The notes: generated from the sequence alone by a model not told the origin. A DNA stretch of 64,000 nucleotides from Bacillus massilinigeriensis (GCF_900117315.1 NZ_LT630337.1:2675601-2739600), one strand, 5' to 3'; positions 15,732 through 24,748 are shown, numbered from the stretch's first letter. Numbers and translations: made by a program.

Positions 15732-17021
15732 CTATAGCTTATCCTTTAACCGGTTTAATTTGCCTTGTAATCTATTAATTCTTTTCTCATTATCAATTTT
15801 TATTCTCAAAGTTTTATTAGACCCAACATTTTCATTTATTTGAAGTAATTTGTTGGCGTTCAAAGCATATGAGAGTGCTTTACTATATAATTTTTCCCGA
15901 TGCTCATAAATTTTGGCTAATTCTATGCAAGCCTCCACATGAATATCCGTACCGTTTTGAAGGGCAATTTCTTCCCATAGGCCTTTTGCAATATCCCAGC
16001 TATGCTGCCGTTTATACTCTAGCGCTAAGGCATGCTTTGCCTGGGTAGAGATGGCTTCTGTTCCCCTAGCAACCTCAGAAAGAACCTCCTTTGCAGCTGA
16101 TATTTCTCCGAGAGAAGCATACCATTTCCCAATCTCAAATTTTTCGGTGGAGGTTTGAGATTGATCAAGCTTTAATAGTTGAAAGGTAAGATGTGTATAA
16201 AGTGTAATTAAGGATAAAATATCGATTTCATTATGTTTCATAATTCCGAGCATTCCATCAGGGTTTTGATTCTCTACAAAATCAAAATAAATCATCGGGG
16301 CTAGAAATCCAGGAACATCATCCTCTCTTTCAATTCCTAAAATTTCCTTCTCCACAATGGATAGCTTTAATCTTTCAAGCCTATGCTTCCAAATTCTTCT
16401 TGAGGCATGATATAAATCAAAATGACCAAAGGGAGGTAATTTAGGAACGTGCTCCCTAATAAGAGTATGTCTAGTCTTTACCTGAGGCCAATCAAATGCC
16501 TTTCCATTATAGGTCACAAGAGTTGTATAGTCGATTTCCTCAAGAAAACTATTGTAAAATGGCACCTCCGCACCTGGATTAGGTAAAATATGCTGTTTTA
16601 AGATAATCTGATCCCCTTGTACACTTGCTTGACCTAATAGAAATATCGTATTTCCTGTTCCCCCTCCAAGACCTGTGGTTTCTGTGTCAAAGAAAAACAG
16701 GTCTTCAGGGCGAAACCCTCGAGCTGAAAGGGGATGATCAAAATCTGTTTGATTCCATGCATGAATCGCTGTAAGAAAATCACGAAATTGATATTTCCCA
16801 TGCTGTGCATCAAGAGGGTATTTAACCTCCTTTACTAGGCAATAGGATCCATCGAAGTAATAGGGCGAAACATTTTCCTTCTGCCACTTCTCTATATATG
16901 GAATACCAGAAATGGACTTTTTCTCATCTTGGCCTTGCTCCATGCTTTTGTTCACAACTTTACTTTCATCATTTTGTGACAAATGAGGCCTTAGTCGATT
17001 TAGCTTTGATTTGATGGACAT
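15732..17021 (-). CDS. mrfB: Mitomycin repair exonuclease MrfB (YprB)
   Basis: About 429 residues. An RNase H-fold exonuclease domain (about 90-300) carries FFDTETTGLGGGTGN with catalytic D and E, and later acidic residues in HNEIDILSL. A C-terminal TPR-like region (about 310-400) follows. In B. subtilis YprB/MrfB is the metal-dependent exonuclease partner of helicase MrfA in a UvrABC-independent pathway for mitomycin adducts. The start is the ATG at 17021 after AAAGGAAG; a GTG three codons upstream is inside the ribosome site. It is 39 nt downstream of mrfA and probably co-transcribed. Confidence 0.93.
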   Translation of the reverse strand: MSIKSKLNRLRPHLSQNDESKVVNKSMEQGQDEKKSISGIPYIEKWQKENVSPYYFDGSYCLVKEVKYPLDAQHGKYQFRDFLTAIHAWNQTDFDHPLSARGFRPEDLFFFDTETTGLGGGTGNTIFLLGQASVQGDQIILKQHILPNPGAEVPFYNSFLEEIDYTTLVTYNGKAFDWPQVKTRHTLIREHVPKLPPFGHFDLYHASRRIWKHRLERLKLSIVEKEILGIEREDDVPGFLAPMIYFDFVENQNPDGMLGIMKHNEIDILSLITLYTHLTFQLLKLDQSQTSTEKFEIGKWYASLGEISAAKEVLSEVARGTEAISTQAKHALALEYKRQHSWDIAKGLWEEIALQNGTDIHVEACIELAKIYEHREKLYSKALSYALNANKLLQINENVGSNKTLRIKIDNEKRINRLQGKLNRLKDKL

Positions 17022-17060
17022 ACCCTTCACTTCCTTTAAAACGTGTACAATACAAATTTC

Positions 17061-19337
17061 TCAGCCATTAATTAATTGGTCTATCGTTAATAAAACATCA
17101 CTTTTAACGTTTTTGGAAATCGTTTCTGTCCCGATACAAGATGGGCATCCATGCTGGCATTGACATCTCCTGATCATTTGTTTAGCTTCTTCAAGAACCA
17201 TTTCCATATGATCAAAAAGCTTTTCGCTGAGTCCGACACCTCCAGGATAGCTATCATAAACGAAAATAGTCGGTCTCTCATTATGGACAGCCTTCACCTG
17301 TGGAACAACATGTAAATCCTTTGAATCACACATGACAAATAGTGGAGCAATATGTCTTAGCGCGTGAGCAGTCCCCATCAGTGCAGATTGCAGCCTTTCC
17401 TCACTAATGCTGGATTCAGGATCATCCATATGAAGTGATATCCAGGTAGAACTCGTATGAAGCTCTTCCTCTGGTAAATGGATTGGGCCAGAACCGATAT
17501 TTTCATGTGTTTCAAACTTGATTTTCTTAAAGATCGTTGCTTTAGCATTCACGCTAACATCCCCATAGCCAATCACAGACCTATTTCTTTTCCTCCATTT
17601 GTCTTCTTCAAGCACTTTCAACTGAACGGCAAGATTAGCATCCGTGTAATAGTCCACATCTACTTCCCTCACAAAAGCCTTCTTCTCTTCCCAATCTAAT
17701 TTTTCCACTTGATATTGGATTCCCTGGTGTAGATAAATGGCCTCTTCATGAAGGAGAGTCATCGCAGAGAAGCGGTCCATTTCACCGATCACCTTTGCTT
17801 TGGCTACATTCGACTGGTCAATGATGACCACATTTTCTTGAGAGGCAGACCTTAGACTAATTCCATGAGCAGGAAAGGAGTCATTTATCCAATACCACTT
17901 ATCTCCGTTCTTGAATAACACTCTTTCCTCAGTTAAGTATTCGAGTACCTCTTCCGTCTCAAACGTTCCAAATTTCTCTCCCTCTTTAAAGGGAAGCTCA
18001 TACGCAGCGCACTTCATATGATCAATTAAAATAATCAGATTATCCGGATTAATTCTTGCCGTTTCAGGACTGCGTTCAAAGAAATAATCTGGGTTAGCAA
18101 TGATATATTGGTCCATAGGACTAGAACTCGCTACTAATATGACTAACGATTCATCCTGTCGCCTACCTGCCCTTCCCGCTTGCTGCCATGAGCTAGAAAT
18201 TGAACCGGGATACCCGTTCATAATGCAAACTTGAAGCTGCCCAATATCAACACCAAGCTCTAATGCATTAGTGCTTACTACACCATATATTTCACCCGTT
18301 CTTAACCCGCTCTCGATAGCTCTTCTTTCTGTTGGCAAATATCCACCCCGATACCCTCTTATGGATTTAGGACCCAGCTGGTGCCTTACAAGCTCTTGTA
18401 AATAGGTAAGTAAAATTTCTACCCGTACTCTACTTCTTGCAAAAACAATCGTTTGAATTTTATTTTTCAAAAATTGACCTGCAAGCATTCTCGTTTCAAG
18501 GGTCGCACTTCTACGAACATTTAATTGTTTATTAACAACAGGTGGGTTATAAAAGACAAAATGCTTCCTTCCACTTGGTGCCCCATTATTATCAATTAGT
18601 TTCATTTTCTTTTCCGTTAGATTTTCTGCAAGCTCTAATGGGTTGGCAATTGTTGCCGATGTAAGAATAAATACTGGGTCACTTCCGTAAAAACGACAAA
18701 TCCGTTTTAGCCTTCTAATAACATTGGCCACGTGGCTGCCAAACACACCTCTATAAATATGTAGTTCATCAATCACGATATATTTTAGGTTTTCAAAAAG
18801 GGAAACCCATTTCGTATGATGGGGCAAAATGGCCGAGTGTAGCATATCTGGATTCGTTATGACAATGTGTCCTGCCTTTCGAATCTTTTGTCTTATATTT
18901 GATGAGGTGTCCCCATCATAGGTATAACTATTTATTTCTAAGCCAGCTTCATCAATCAATTCATTGATTTCCGTTTTTTGATCTTGAGCTAACGCTTTAG
19001 TTGGAAAAATATATAAAGCTCTCGCATTTGGATTATTTATGATTGTTTGCACAACAGGCAAATGATAGCAAAGGGATTTTCCTGAAGCAGTAGGAGTAAC
19101 AGCAACAAAGCTTTCCCCCTTCATCGCACTTTCAAAAGCAGTTCCTTGATGGGTATACAATTGGGTGACTCCTCGCTTTTGAAGGGCAAACTTTAATTTT
19201 TGATCAATTTTATCTGGAAACTCGACCATTCTTGCTTCTTTTTCAGGAATGGTATGCCAATAAACAATATTTTCATTTAATTTTTCATCTTCTTTTAAAA
19301 GACGAATCACATCTTTTAGGCTTTGTCTAACTTTCAT
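17061..19337 (-). CDS. mrfA: Mitomycin repair helicase MrfA (YprA)
   Basis: 758 residues, a superfamily 2 DExH helicase with a C-terminal DUF1998 domain. Walker A is TPTASGKS, motif II is DELH, motif III is TSATI, and motif VI is QQAGRAGRR. The zinc-binding cluster is CQCQHGCPSC near the C-terminus (C-x-C-x3-C-x2-C), required in B. subtilis MrfA. It acts with MrfB in excision of mitomycin-C lesions. The start is the ATG at 19337 after GGGGTG. A LexA-like box lies 29 nt upstream, suggesting damage induction here. Confidence 0.94.
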   Translation of the reverse strand: MKVRQSLKDVIRLLKEDEKLNENIVYWHTIPEKEARMVEFPDKIDQKLKFALQKRGVTQLYTHQGTAFESAMKGESFVAVTPTASGKSLCYHLPVVQTIINNPNARALYIFPTKALAQDQKTEINELIDEAGLEINSYTYDGDTSSNIRQKIRKAGHIVITNPDMLHSAILPHHTKWVSLFENLKYIVIDELHIYRGVFGSHVANVIRRLKRICRFYGSDPVFILTSATIANPLELAENLTEKKMKLIDNNGAPSGRKHFVFYNPPVVNKQLNVRRSATLETRMLAGQFLKNKIQTIVFARSRVRVEILLTYLQELVRHQLGPKSIRGYRGGYLPTERRAIESGLRTGEIYGVVSTNALELGVDIGQLQVCIMNGYPGSISSSWQQAGRAGRRQDESLVILVASSSPMDQYIIANPDYFFERSPETARINPDNLIILIDHMKCAAYELPFKEGEKFGTFETEEVLEYLTEERVLFKNGDKWYWINDSFPAHGISLRSASQENVVIIDQSNVAKAKVIGEMDRFSAMTLLHEEAIYLHQGIQYQVEKLDWEEKKAFVREVDVDYYTDANLAVQLKVLEEDKWRKRNRSVIGYGDVSVNAKATIFKKIKFETHENIGSGPIHLPEEELHTSSTWISLHMDDPESSISEERLQSALMGTAHALRHIAPLFVMCDSKDLHVVPQVKAVHNERPTIFVYDSYPGGVGLSEKLFDHMEMVLEEAKQMIRRCQCQHGCPSCIGTETISKNVKSDVLLTIDQLING

Positions 19338-19365
19338 CTTATTCACCCCATAAAAACTATTTTAC

Positions 19366-19379
19366 CGAATAAACGTTCG
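19366..19379 (-). promoter_or_regulatory. Candidate LexA (SOS) box in the mrfA promoter
   Basis: CGAATAAACGTTCG on the plus strand differs from the CGAAC-N4-GTTCG core at one position. It lies one base from a minus-strand -10-like TAAAAT (19364-19359), so a bound repressor would cover the spacer. The -35 is weak. It is the only site of this quality that I found near the repair genes in the window. Confidence 0.5.
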
Positions 19380-19557
19380 TTTAAAAAGAGCTTTTCTCCC
19401 TTTTTCTTATCCAATAAATTTTCTTGCTTTTTTCACAGTCGATTTTGACAAATAATTTCATATAAGAAAACATAAAAGCAATTCCACCTCTTATTTGTTA
19501 CAATAGGGATATTCATTTTACAATTAATAATTCAGCTTATATTTTCGAGGTGAGATT

Positions 19558-20250
19558 ATGAATCAAAATGAGATTAAAAAGGTTCTTTCCTGCTTTTCTC
19601 TTTTTAAAGAACTAAATGATGAAGAGTTAAATAAAATTGTTGATATATCTATTTCAAGAACATGGATTAAAGGCAATCATATTTTTTTACAAGATGACCC
19701 GATAGAAAACGTCTATTTCATTCACTCTGGTAAAGTGAAAATCTATAAGAGTGATGCCAATGGAAAGGAACAAATCGTGGCGATTCTTAAAAAGGGAGAA
19801 ATGTTTCCTCATGTAGGGTTCTTTCGAAAAGGAGGTTATCCTGCCTATTCTGAGGTGTTAGAAAACTCATCAATTGTGACTGTTCCAATCGCTCAATTTG
19901 AAACGGTGCTCATTCATAATCCAGAGCTATGTATAAAGGTTTTCAAAGTTCTAGGGGAGAAAATTGTTGAGCTGCAGGATAGACTGGAAGCCCAAATATT
20001 AAACAATACTTATGAACAAATTATTAAGCTATTGGTTAGATTGGGGCGAAAGGATGGAATGAAAAAGGAAAAGGGAGTCATTCTGCTTAAAAGTGATTTT
20101 ACTAATAAGGATTTAGCCAATATGATAGGGACAACGAGAGAAACGGTTAGCCGTACCCTTACCAAGATGAAAAAGGATCACTTACTTGAGGTTGACGGGG
20201 AAGGAAATCTCATTTTTCAGCCTGAAGATCTTATGGAGGAATTATTTTAA
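19558..20250 (+). CDS. Crp/Fnr-family transcription regulator without Fnr cysteines
   Basis: 230 residues. A cyclic-nucleotide-binding-fold domain (about 12-130), a dimer helix (about 132-150) and a winged helix (about 160-225). The recognition helix reads TTRETVSRTL; R194, E195 and R199 are the contacts that read TGTGA in Crp. Only C12 and C125 are present, so the cysteine cluster that senses O2 in Bacillus Fnr is absent; a heme, nucleotide or redox ligand is possible. ATG follows CGAGGTGA. It faces hcp convergently, and TGTGA-type boxes precede hcp and two other loci. I saw no box in its own promoter. Confidence 0.85.
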   Translation: MNQNEIKKVLSCFSLFKELNDEELNKIVDISISRTWIKGNHIFLQDDPIENVYFIHSGKVKIYKSDANGKEQIVAILKKGEMFPHVGFFRKGGYPAYSEVLENSSIVTVPIAQFETVLIHNPELCIKVFKVLGEKIVELQDRLEAQILNNTYEQIIKLLVRLGRKDGMKKEKGVILLKSDFTNKDLANMIGTTRETVSRTLTKMKKDHLLEVDGEGNLIFQPEDLMEELF

Positions 20251-20344
20251 AGTAGATTTCAAAATCAAGCCCCACGTTTTGTTATTTTTCTCCATAGATT
20301 CGTTTTTTTGAAAGAAGATTGGACAATTGCTCCGTGTACGTTGA

Positions 20345-20417
20345 AAAAACCAGCCCTAAATGAAAGATTTTCTCTCCGATTTAGGAATTTGAAAACTTTC
20401 ATCTTGGACTGGTTTTT
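20345..20417. terminator. Large imperfect hairpin between convergent crp-like gene and hcp
   Basis: Arms of about 27 nt (20345-20372 and 20391-20417) match at about 24 positions around an 18-nt loop, with T-runs on both outer sides, so it can stop transcription from both genes. The surrounding 20260-20460 also repeats TTTTCTC(T)CCATA-like words, which gives the gap a repeat-like look. Confidence 0.55.
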
Positions 20418-20501
20418 ATTCATATTTCGGATTTTCTCTCCATAAACTCTCATTTTAAGCTGGAATAATTATCAAAACAAAAAATTCTAACCCATGATAA
20501 A

Positions 20502-21794
20502 TTAATTCATCTGAAGCATTTCCTTCATATCTTCCTCTGCCGTTCCAATTAACTTTAAGTTAAATGTATCTTGAAGAACCTTCATCACACCTTCAGAAAT
20601 AAATTCAGGTGGCTTAGGCCCAATACGGATGTCCTTGATGCCTAAACTAAATAGTCCTAAAAGAATGGCAACCGCTTTTTGTTCAAACCATGAAAGAACG
20701 ATGCTTACCGGAAGCTCATTTATTTCACATTCAAATGCATCAGCTAATGCCTTAGCAATTTTAATAGTTGATCCTGAATTATTACACTGCCCTAAATCAA
20801 TATAACGAGGAATCTCAGTTCCGGGAACCACACCGTAATCCACATCATTAAAACGGAATTTACCACATGATGTTGTCAAAATAACCGTTTCTGGTGGTAA
20901 CGAGGTCGCTAGTTCACGATAATATTCTCCCCCTTTACCTGGAGCGTCACAGCCTGCAATGACAAAGAACCGCTTAATTTTCCCTTCTTTCACAGCCGCA
21001 ATTACTTCAGGTGCAAGTCCTAATACGGTTTCATGATGGAAGCCTGTTAATAGTGTCTCATCAGATTCAATATTTGCTTCAGGAAGCTCTAAAGCCCTCT
21101 TGATTAATGGAGTAAAATTATCATTTTCTATTTTTCGGACATTTTCAAGTCCAGCTACCTCATATGAGAACATTCGATCTGCATAGGTTCCTTTGATCGG
21201 CATGACACAGTTAGTTGTAGCAAGAATCGCTCCAGGAAACTTCTCAAATAATCGTCTTTGGTCGTACCAGGCTTTTCCTATATTTCCTTTTAAATGTCCA
21301 AATTTTTTCAACGCGGGATAGCCATGGGCAGGAAGCATTTCCGAGTGAGTATAGATATTAACACCTTTTCCTTCTGTTTGCTTCAAAAGCTCCTCTAAGG
21401 CAAATAAATTATGGCCTGTAACGACAATGCATTTACCCTCAATCCTATTTTGCGATACTTGTATCGGTTCTGGAATCCCAAGATGTGAAGTATGGGCTTC
21501 ATCCAATACCTCCATCATTCGCACTGCAGAACGTCCAACCTTCATCGCCATATCGATATGTTCTTGCACATTAAAGTTAGAGTTTGTTAAGGTCATATAC
21601 AATGCCTCATGTGTAGTTGTATCGACAAATGAATCAGTAAACCCTAATTGATAGGCGTGGGTACGATAAGCTGCAATCCCCTTTAATCCAAAAATAATCG
21701 TGTCTTGGAGGCTAGCAATCGTTTCATCCTTCCCACAAACTCCAACTACCTTGCATCCCCCTGTCGGCGTTTGTTCACATTGATAGCAAAACAT
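20502..21794 (-). CDS. hcp: Hybrid-cluster protein (hydroxylamine reductase), class III
   Basis: 430 residues, much shorter than class I/II Hcp (about 550), indicating the class III form that lacks part of the helical middle domain. The N-terminal [4Fe-4S] ligands are C3, C6, C14 and C20. Hybrid-cluster ligands appear in GHNLFALEE, ATTNCVMP, VIAGCDAPGK and ILTTSCGKFR. Hcp reduces hydroxylamine and, in E. coli, NO, and protects against nitrosative stress. ATG follows GAGGGG. Its promoter has a Crp/Fnr box with class II spacing. Confidence 0.94.
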   Translation of the reverse strand: MFCYQCEQTPTGGCKVVGVCGKDETIASLQDTIIFGLKGIAAYRTHAYQLGFTDSFVDTTTHEALYMTLTNSNFNVQEHIDMAMKVGRSAVRMMEVLDEAHTSHLGIPEPIQVSQNRIEGKCIVVTGHNLFALEELLKQTEGKGVNIYTHSEMLPAHGYPALKKFGHLKGNIGKAWYDQRRLFEKFPGAILATTNCVMPIKGTYADRMFSYEVAGLENVRKIENDNFTPLIKRALELPEANIESDETLLTGFHHETVLGLAPEVIAAVKEGKIKRFFVIAGCDAPGKGGEYYRELATSLPPETVILTTSCGKFRFNDVDYGVVPGTEIPRYIDLGQCNNSGSTIKIAKALADAFECEINELPVSIVLSWFEQKAVAILLGLFSLGIKDIRIGPKPPEFISEGVMKVLQDTFNLKLIGTAEEDMKEMLQMN

Positions 21795-21828
21795 CCAATA
21801 TATCCCCTCTTTCTCTCAAATTACCTTT

Positions 21829-21871
21829 AGAATACAATTCAACTCGGTGAGAAATCGTGATATATATCACA
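21829..21871 (-). promoter_or_regulatory. Crp/Fnr-type box and -10 of hcp
   Basis: CGTGA-TATATA-TCACA at 21856-21871 matches 9 of 10 positions. On the minus strand TATTCT (21834-21829) begins 29.5 nt from the box centre, again class II geometry. The transcript would start near 21822. Confidence 0.7.
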
Positions 21872-21984
21872 CTTTTTACCAATTTCACTAAATTTTCACA
21901 ATTGATTAACTATATTTAAATTGACTAACAATCATTAAACTTTTGCATAGAATATATGGATTCATATAGAGAGGAGCGAAGAGG

Positions 21985-22479
21985 ATGTCATCTAATCTTC
22001 CTGGAAATTCAAACTATCCAGAAAGTTCAAAGAAAAACAATGACCATGAACCTTTTGGCGATTTAATGAAAACAATGAATGGTTTTTTTCTAGAAAAACC
22101 AGTAAAAGGCTTTTTACAGTCAATTGATGAGTTTTTTAAAACTCCTTTTCCTTTTCAGGGTTTTGCTGTTGATCTAATTGAAAAAGAAAATGAATATATT
22201 GTTCAAGCAGAGCTCCCAGGTGTGAAACGGGAACAAATCCATATAGATGTATATTCAAATTATGTAACCATTTCTGTCAACTCACAGGATATAATTATTG
22301 AAGAAAATGAAAAAAATTCATATTATTCAAAGCAGAAAACAATACAAAAAGCTAGTAGAACCATTTCTCTTCCCCATCACATCAATGAGAAACAAGTGAA
22401 GGCAACCTATCAAAATGGGTTATTGTTAATTAGAATTCCTAAACAAAAAGGAAAAAGAATACCAATTGGTGATGAATAA
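21985..22479 (+). CDS. Small heat-shock protein, Hsp20/alpha-crystallin family
   Basis: 164 residues. A variable, polar N-terminus (about 1-60) is followed by an alpha-crystallin domain (about 63-155) with the family end signature YQNGLLLIRIPK. Such proteins are ATP-independent holdases. ATG follows AGAGAGGAGCG. It is divergent from hcp but has no copy of the Crp/Fnr box oriented to it. A CotP-like spore role is possible, given nearby spore genes, but cannot be shown from sequence. Confidence 0.88.
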   Translation: MSSNLPGNSNYPESSKKNNDHEPFGDLMKTMNGFFLEKPVKGFLQSIDEFFKTPFPFQGFAVDLIEKENEYIVQAELPGVKREQIHIDVYSNYVTISVNSQDIIIEENEKNSYYSKQKTIQKASRTISLPHHINEKQVKATYQNGLLLIRIPKQKGKRIPIGDE

Positions 22480-22499
22480 TTCTTTCTTAAAAAGGAAAA

Positions 22500-22527
22500 G
22501 GCAGGTTTATCCTGCCAATTTTATTTT
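22500..22527 (+). terminator. Terminator of the hsp20 gene
   Basis: GGCAGG (22500-22505) pairs with CCTGCC (22511-22516), followed by AATTTTATTTT. Confidence 0.75.
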
Positions 22528-22589
22528 CACCTCAATTATTTAACTTCACCTGTTCTAATTTTGTCTCCCGCTTAATAAGTATTCAACAC

Positions 22590-23123
22590 CTACACTTTAA
22601 ACATTCCGCCGAATCCTTTCACCATTGAAGAAACCTGCGTAACCGCGTTCATCATTTGACCAGCTGTGTCAATCATCTTATTTAAATCTAGTGAACCATC
22701 CTGTGCTTTAAATGAATTCATAATAGATTGCATTCCTGAAGGTGGTCTTGGATTCAATGAATTCTTTGGATACTGATGAAAATTAGGAATGGAGTTCACG
22801 GGTGATTGTTGACTGTATGGATGCATATCTGCTGGTTGTAGAGGATTTGAAAATATGGATTGTTGATATTCTTGTTGTCCACCGTATGAATGGTACGGTG
22901 AAGGATACCATTGCTGTTGATTTTGTAACGGACCAAAGCTCTGTGGACTCATCCCAAATGGATCCTGGCTCTGCCCCCAATTTGGATTCACGCCCCAATG
23001 TGGATAAGAGGAAATTGGAAATGGATGCTGTCCCATCCTTTGTAGAGATGTATTAAAATGATTTGGTACATATCGTTGGGGATTTGTGTAAATTGGATGA
23101 TAAATCATATTTGGATTAAACAT
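22590..23123 (-). CDS. yppG: YppG-like coat-type protein
   Basis: 177 residues. A long low-complexity region rich in Pro, Gln, Tyr and His (about 1-125) precedes a conserved C-terminus with SIMNSFKAQDGSLDLNKMID and AVTQVSSMVKGFG, the YppG signature. The protein is probably spore-associated in Bacillaceae; a molecular role is not known. ATG follows AAGGAGG. It is on the opposite strand to yppF, as in B. subtilis. Confidence 0.82.
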   Translation of the reverse strand: MFNPNMIYHPIYTNPQRYVPNHFNTSLQRMGQHPFPISSYPHWGVNPNWGQSQDPFGMSPQSFGPLQNQQQWYPSPYHSYGGQQEYQQSIFSNPLQPADMHPYSQQSPVNSIPNFHQYPKNSLNPRPPSGMQSIMNSFKAQDGSLDLNKMIDTAGQMMNAVTQVSSMVKGFGGMFKV

Positions 23124-23381
23124 GGACTAATACCTCCTTATCTCTTTACTACTTCAAATTATGAATCATCATCCTTTAAGGTGAATCAATCATTTAATTT
23201 GCCGATTGTCGAAATATGTTGTATTTTGTCGAAAGTCTCAAAATTATAAAAACGAAAAATAAAGACAATTCGTGATACGATTGAATTGAACAATAGGTGC
23301 AACCTCTATCATGGTCTTGGTTTTGGAGAATGAATGAATTTAACTACATTTCAAAAAAACGCTTAGAGGGGGAAATAAAAG

Positions 23382-23588
23382 ATGAAGGTGAACGAACTAA
23401 GGGAAAAGTTTTTAAAACGTAAAAATTTCGAGGCAGAAAGTGTTAATCAATTGCTAGATTTCGCCAAAAAAGCGTACGTTCTGGGGGATATTTCGATCAA
23501 GGAATATCGAGAACTAACTAGAGAATTAGAATCACTAGGTGCTAAGGTGCCAGATGGTGAAGAAGAATTCTCTGTTTCACACAACTAA
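23382..23588 (+). CDS. yppF: YppF-like small protein
   Basis: 68 residues, helical and charged: MKVNELREKFLKRKNFEAES, then LLDFAKKAYVLGDISIKEYRELTRELE. Size, sequence pattern and place between yppG and yppE match YppF of Bacillus. No function is known. ATG follows AGAGGGGG. Confidence 0.8.
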   Translation: MKVNELREKFLKRKNFEAESVNQLLDFAKKAYVLGDISIKEYRELTRELESLGAKVPDGEEEFSVSHN

Positions 23589-23617
23589 GGATACACAAAA
23601 GCAAGAAAGTAATGAAC

Positions 23618-23662
23618 GCATCCATCCTTTTGGACAAGACAATTCCAAGATGGATGCATTTT
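23618..23662. terminator. Bidirectional terminator between yppF and yppE
   Basis: GCATCCATCCTT pairs with AAGATGGATGC (23647-23657), with T-runs following on the plus strand; the genes are convergent. Confidence 0.75.
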
Positions 23663-24025
23663 TTATGCTTCTATATGTTCCAACATTATTTTATAGATAT
23701 ATTGAATACTTCTAACATTATTCAAAAACCTCGTACGACTTGTTTCTGGGTAAAAGCATTGAACAGAGACCATCTCCATTTGATCATATGCTGAATAAAT
23801 TTGGTTCATATGAATATTTCTAGGTTCCCATTCTCCAATGAATTGAGAAGCTAATTCTTTCCATTTGTCATTCACATCCTTCACCTCATCGGCAAAGGGT
23901 TTCACCTCAAGCAAAAAATCTCCTTTTATTCTGCTATCCTTCACTTTTTCAAATTGACTTAATATCGTATCGGTATATTGAAGTAATTTATGTGTGACAA
24001 CGAATAATGATGAACGATTATCCAT
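23663..24025 (-). CDS. yppE: YppE family protein (DUF1798)
   Basis: 120 residues, predicted all-helical. YppE-like features include LLQYTDTILSQFEKVK, FADEVKDVNDKWKELA and the C-terminal RFLNNVRSIQYIYKIMLEHI. The family forms a four-helix bundle of unknown function. ATG follows GAAGGAT. Order yppG, yppF, yppE, yppD is preserved. Confidence 0.85.
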   Translation of the reverse strand: MDNRSSLFVVTHKLLQYTDTILSQFEKVKDSRIKGDFLLEVKPFADEVKDVNDKWKELASQFIGEWEPRNIHMNQIYSAYDQMEMVSVQCFYPETSRTRFLNNVRSIQYIYKIMLEHIEA

Positions 24026-24104
24026 CCGAATGATCCTTCTTTCAAAAAAATAAAAGTAGCTCGAAAACTGCTTAAGCTACTGAATAACCTTAATTATAGA
24101 AAAA

Positions 24105-24371
24105 CTAAAAACCAAGTTCAAGCTTTAAGCCTTGGGGTTTGGCAGATTTACTCACATCATCTAATCCTGTTAATGGGTTTGTCTTCCTAATTTTTTCTAA
24201 TTTTTGCAATTTGATATCCAAATCAGTTAATCTCTTTGATTGGCTATTTAGACTTTTTTTGCGGGTTGTTGAAAAATTGAATGTCACAGATTGTTCTAAT
24301 TCATCCAATTGATGTTGTAAGTCTGTCAGCATCAATAGAATCTCCTCTTTTTGAACTAATGGATCTTTCAT
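24105..24371 (-). CDS. yppD: YppD-like coiled-coil protein
   Basis: 88 residues, mostly coiled coil (about 8-65), ending in a conserved-looking PQGLKLELGF. It is named mainly by position between yppE and sspM. The start is the ATG at 24371, 8 nt after GGAGG; a TTG two codons upstream is too close to the ribosome site. Confidence 0.7.
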   Translation of the reverse strand: MKDPLVQKEEILLMLTDLQHQLDELEQSVTFNFSTTRKKSLNSQSKRLTDLDIKLQKLEKIRKTNPLTGLDDVSKSAKPQGLKLELGF

Positions 24372-24584
24372 TTTCAAAACCTCCTAATAGCTATTTTTGA
24401 TAGGTAGTCAGCTATCATAGACTATTATTCGCTCCTTAAATGATGCTTCCTTCTCGTATGACAAAACTAGAAGTAATTCGGCAAAGAAAGTTGTTTTTCA
24501 CGACTCTTTCCTCTTTGATTCGACATGAATATTAAGAATGAAAAAGAAAAGTATTGAACAAAATAAGCTTCGGAGGTGTTAATA

Positions 24585-24692
24585 ATGGATAATAAGGAAA
24601 AAGAAAACAAAGTTCAACCTAAAAATATTGAAGAAACTAAAGCAGGCTATGGTGATAAAAAAATAGAAGGTCCTGACCGTCCGTCAACTTAA
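24585..24692 (+). CDS. sspM: Acid-soluble spore protein M (SspM-like)
   Basis: 35 residues, very hydrophilic and lysine-rich, ending EGPDRPST; B. subtilis SspM ends GGPNRPST. Minor small acid-soluble spore proteins of this type are made in the forespore. CGGAGGTG precedes the ATG, and a terminator follows within 10 nt. Location between yppD and yppC is the B. subtilis position. The gene is easily missed because of its length. Confidence 0.88.
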   Translation: MDNKEKENKVQPKNIEETKAGYGDKKIEGPDRPST

Positions 24693-24700
24693 TCATTAAG

Positions 24701-24730
24701 ATAAAGAGAGGACAAAATCCTCTCTTTATT
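24701..24730. terminator. Terminator of sspM, facing yppC
   Basis: ATAAAGAGAGGA (24701-24712) pairs with TCCTCTCTTTAT (24718-24729). Confidence 0.85.
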
Positions 24731-24748
24731 ATTTAATTAATAGCACCA

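Noticed and set aside
20265-20453. 62-residue minus-strand frame in the crp-hcp gap
   Set aside because: It reads through the hairpin arms and repeated words; no ribosome site.
22783-23056. Long antisense and alternate frames across yppG
   Set aside because: Shadows produced by the low-complexity Pro/Gln codons of yppG.
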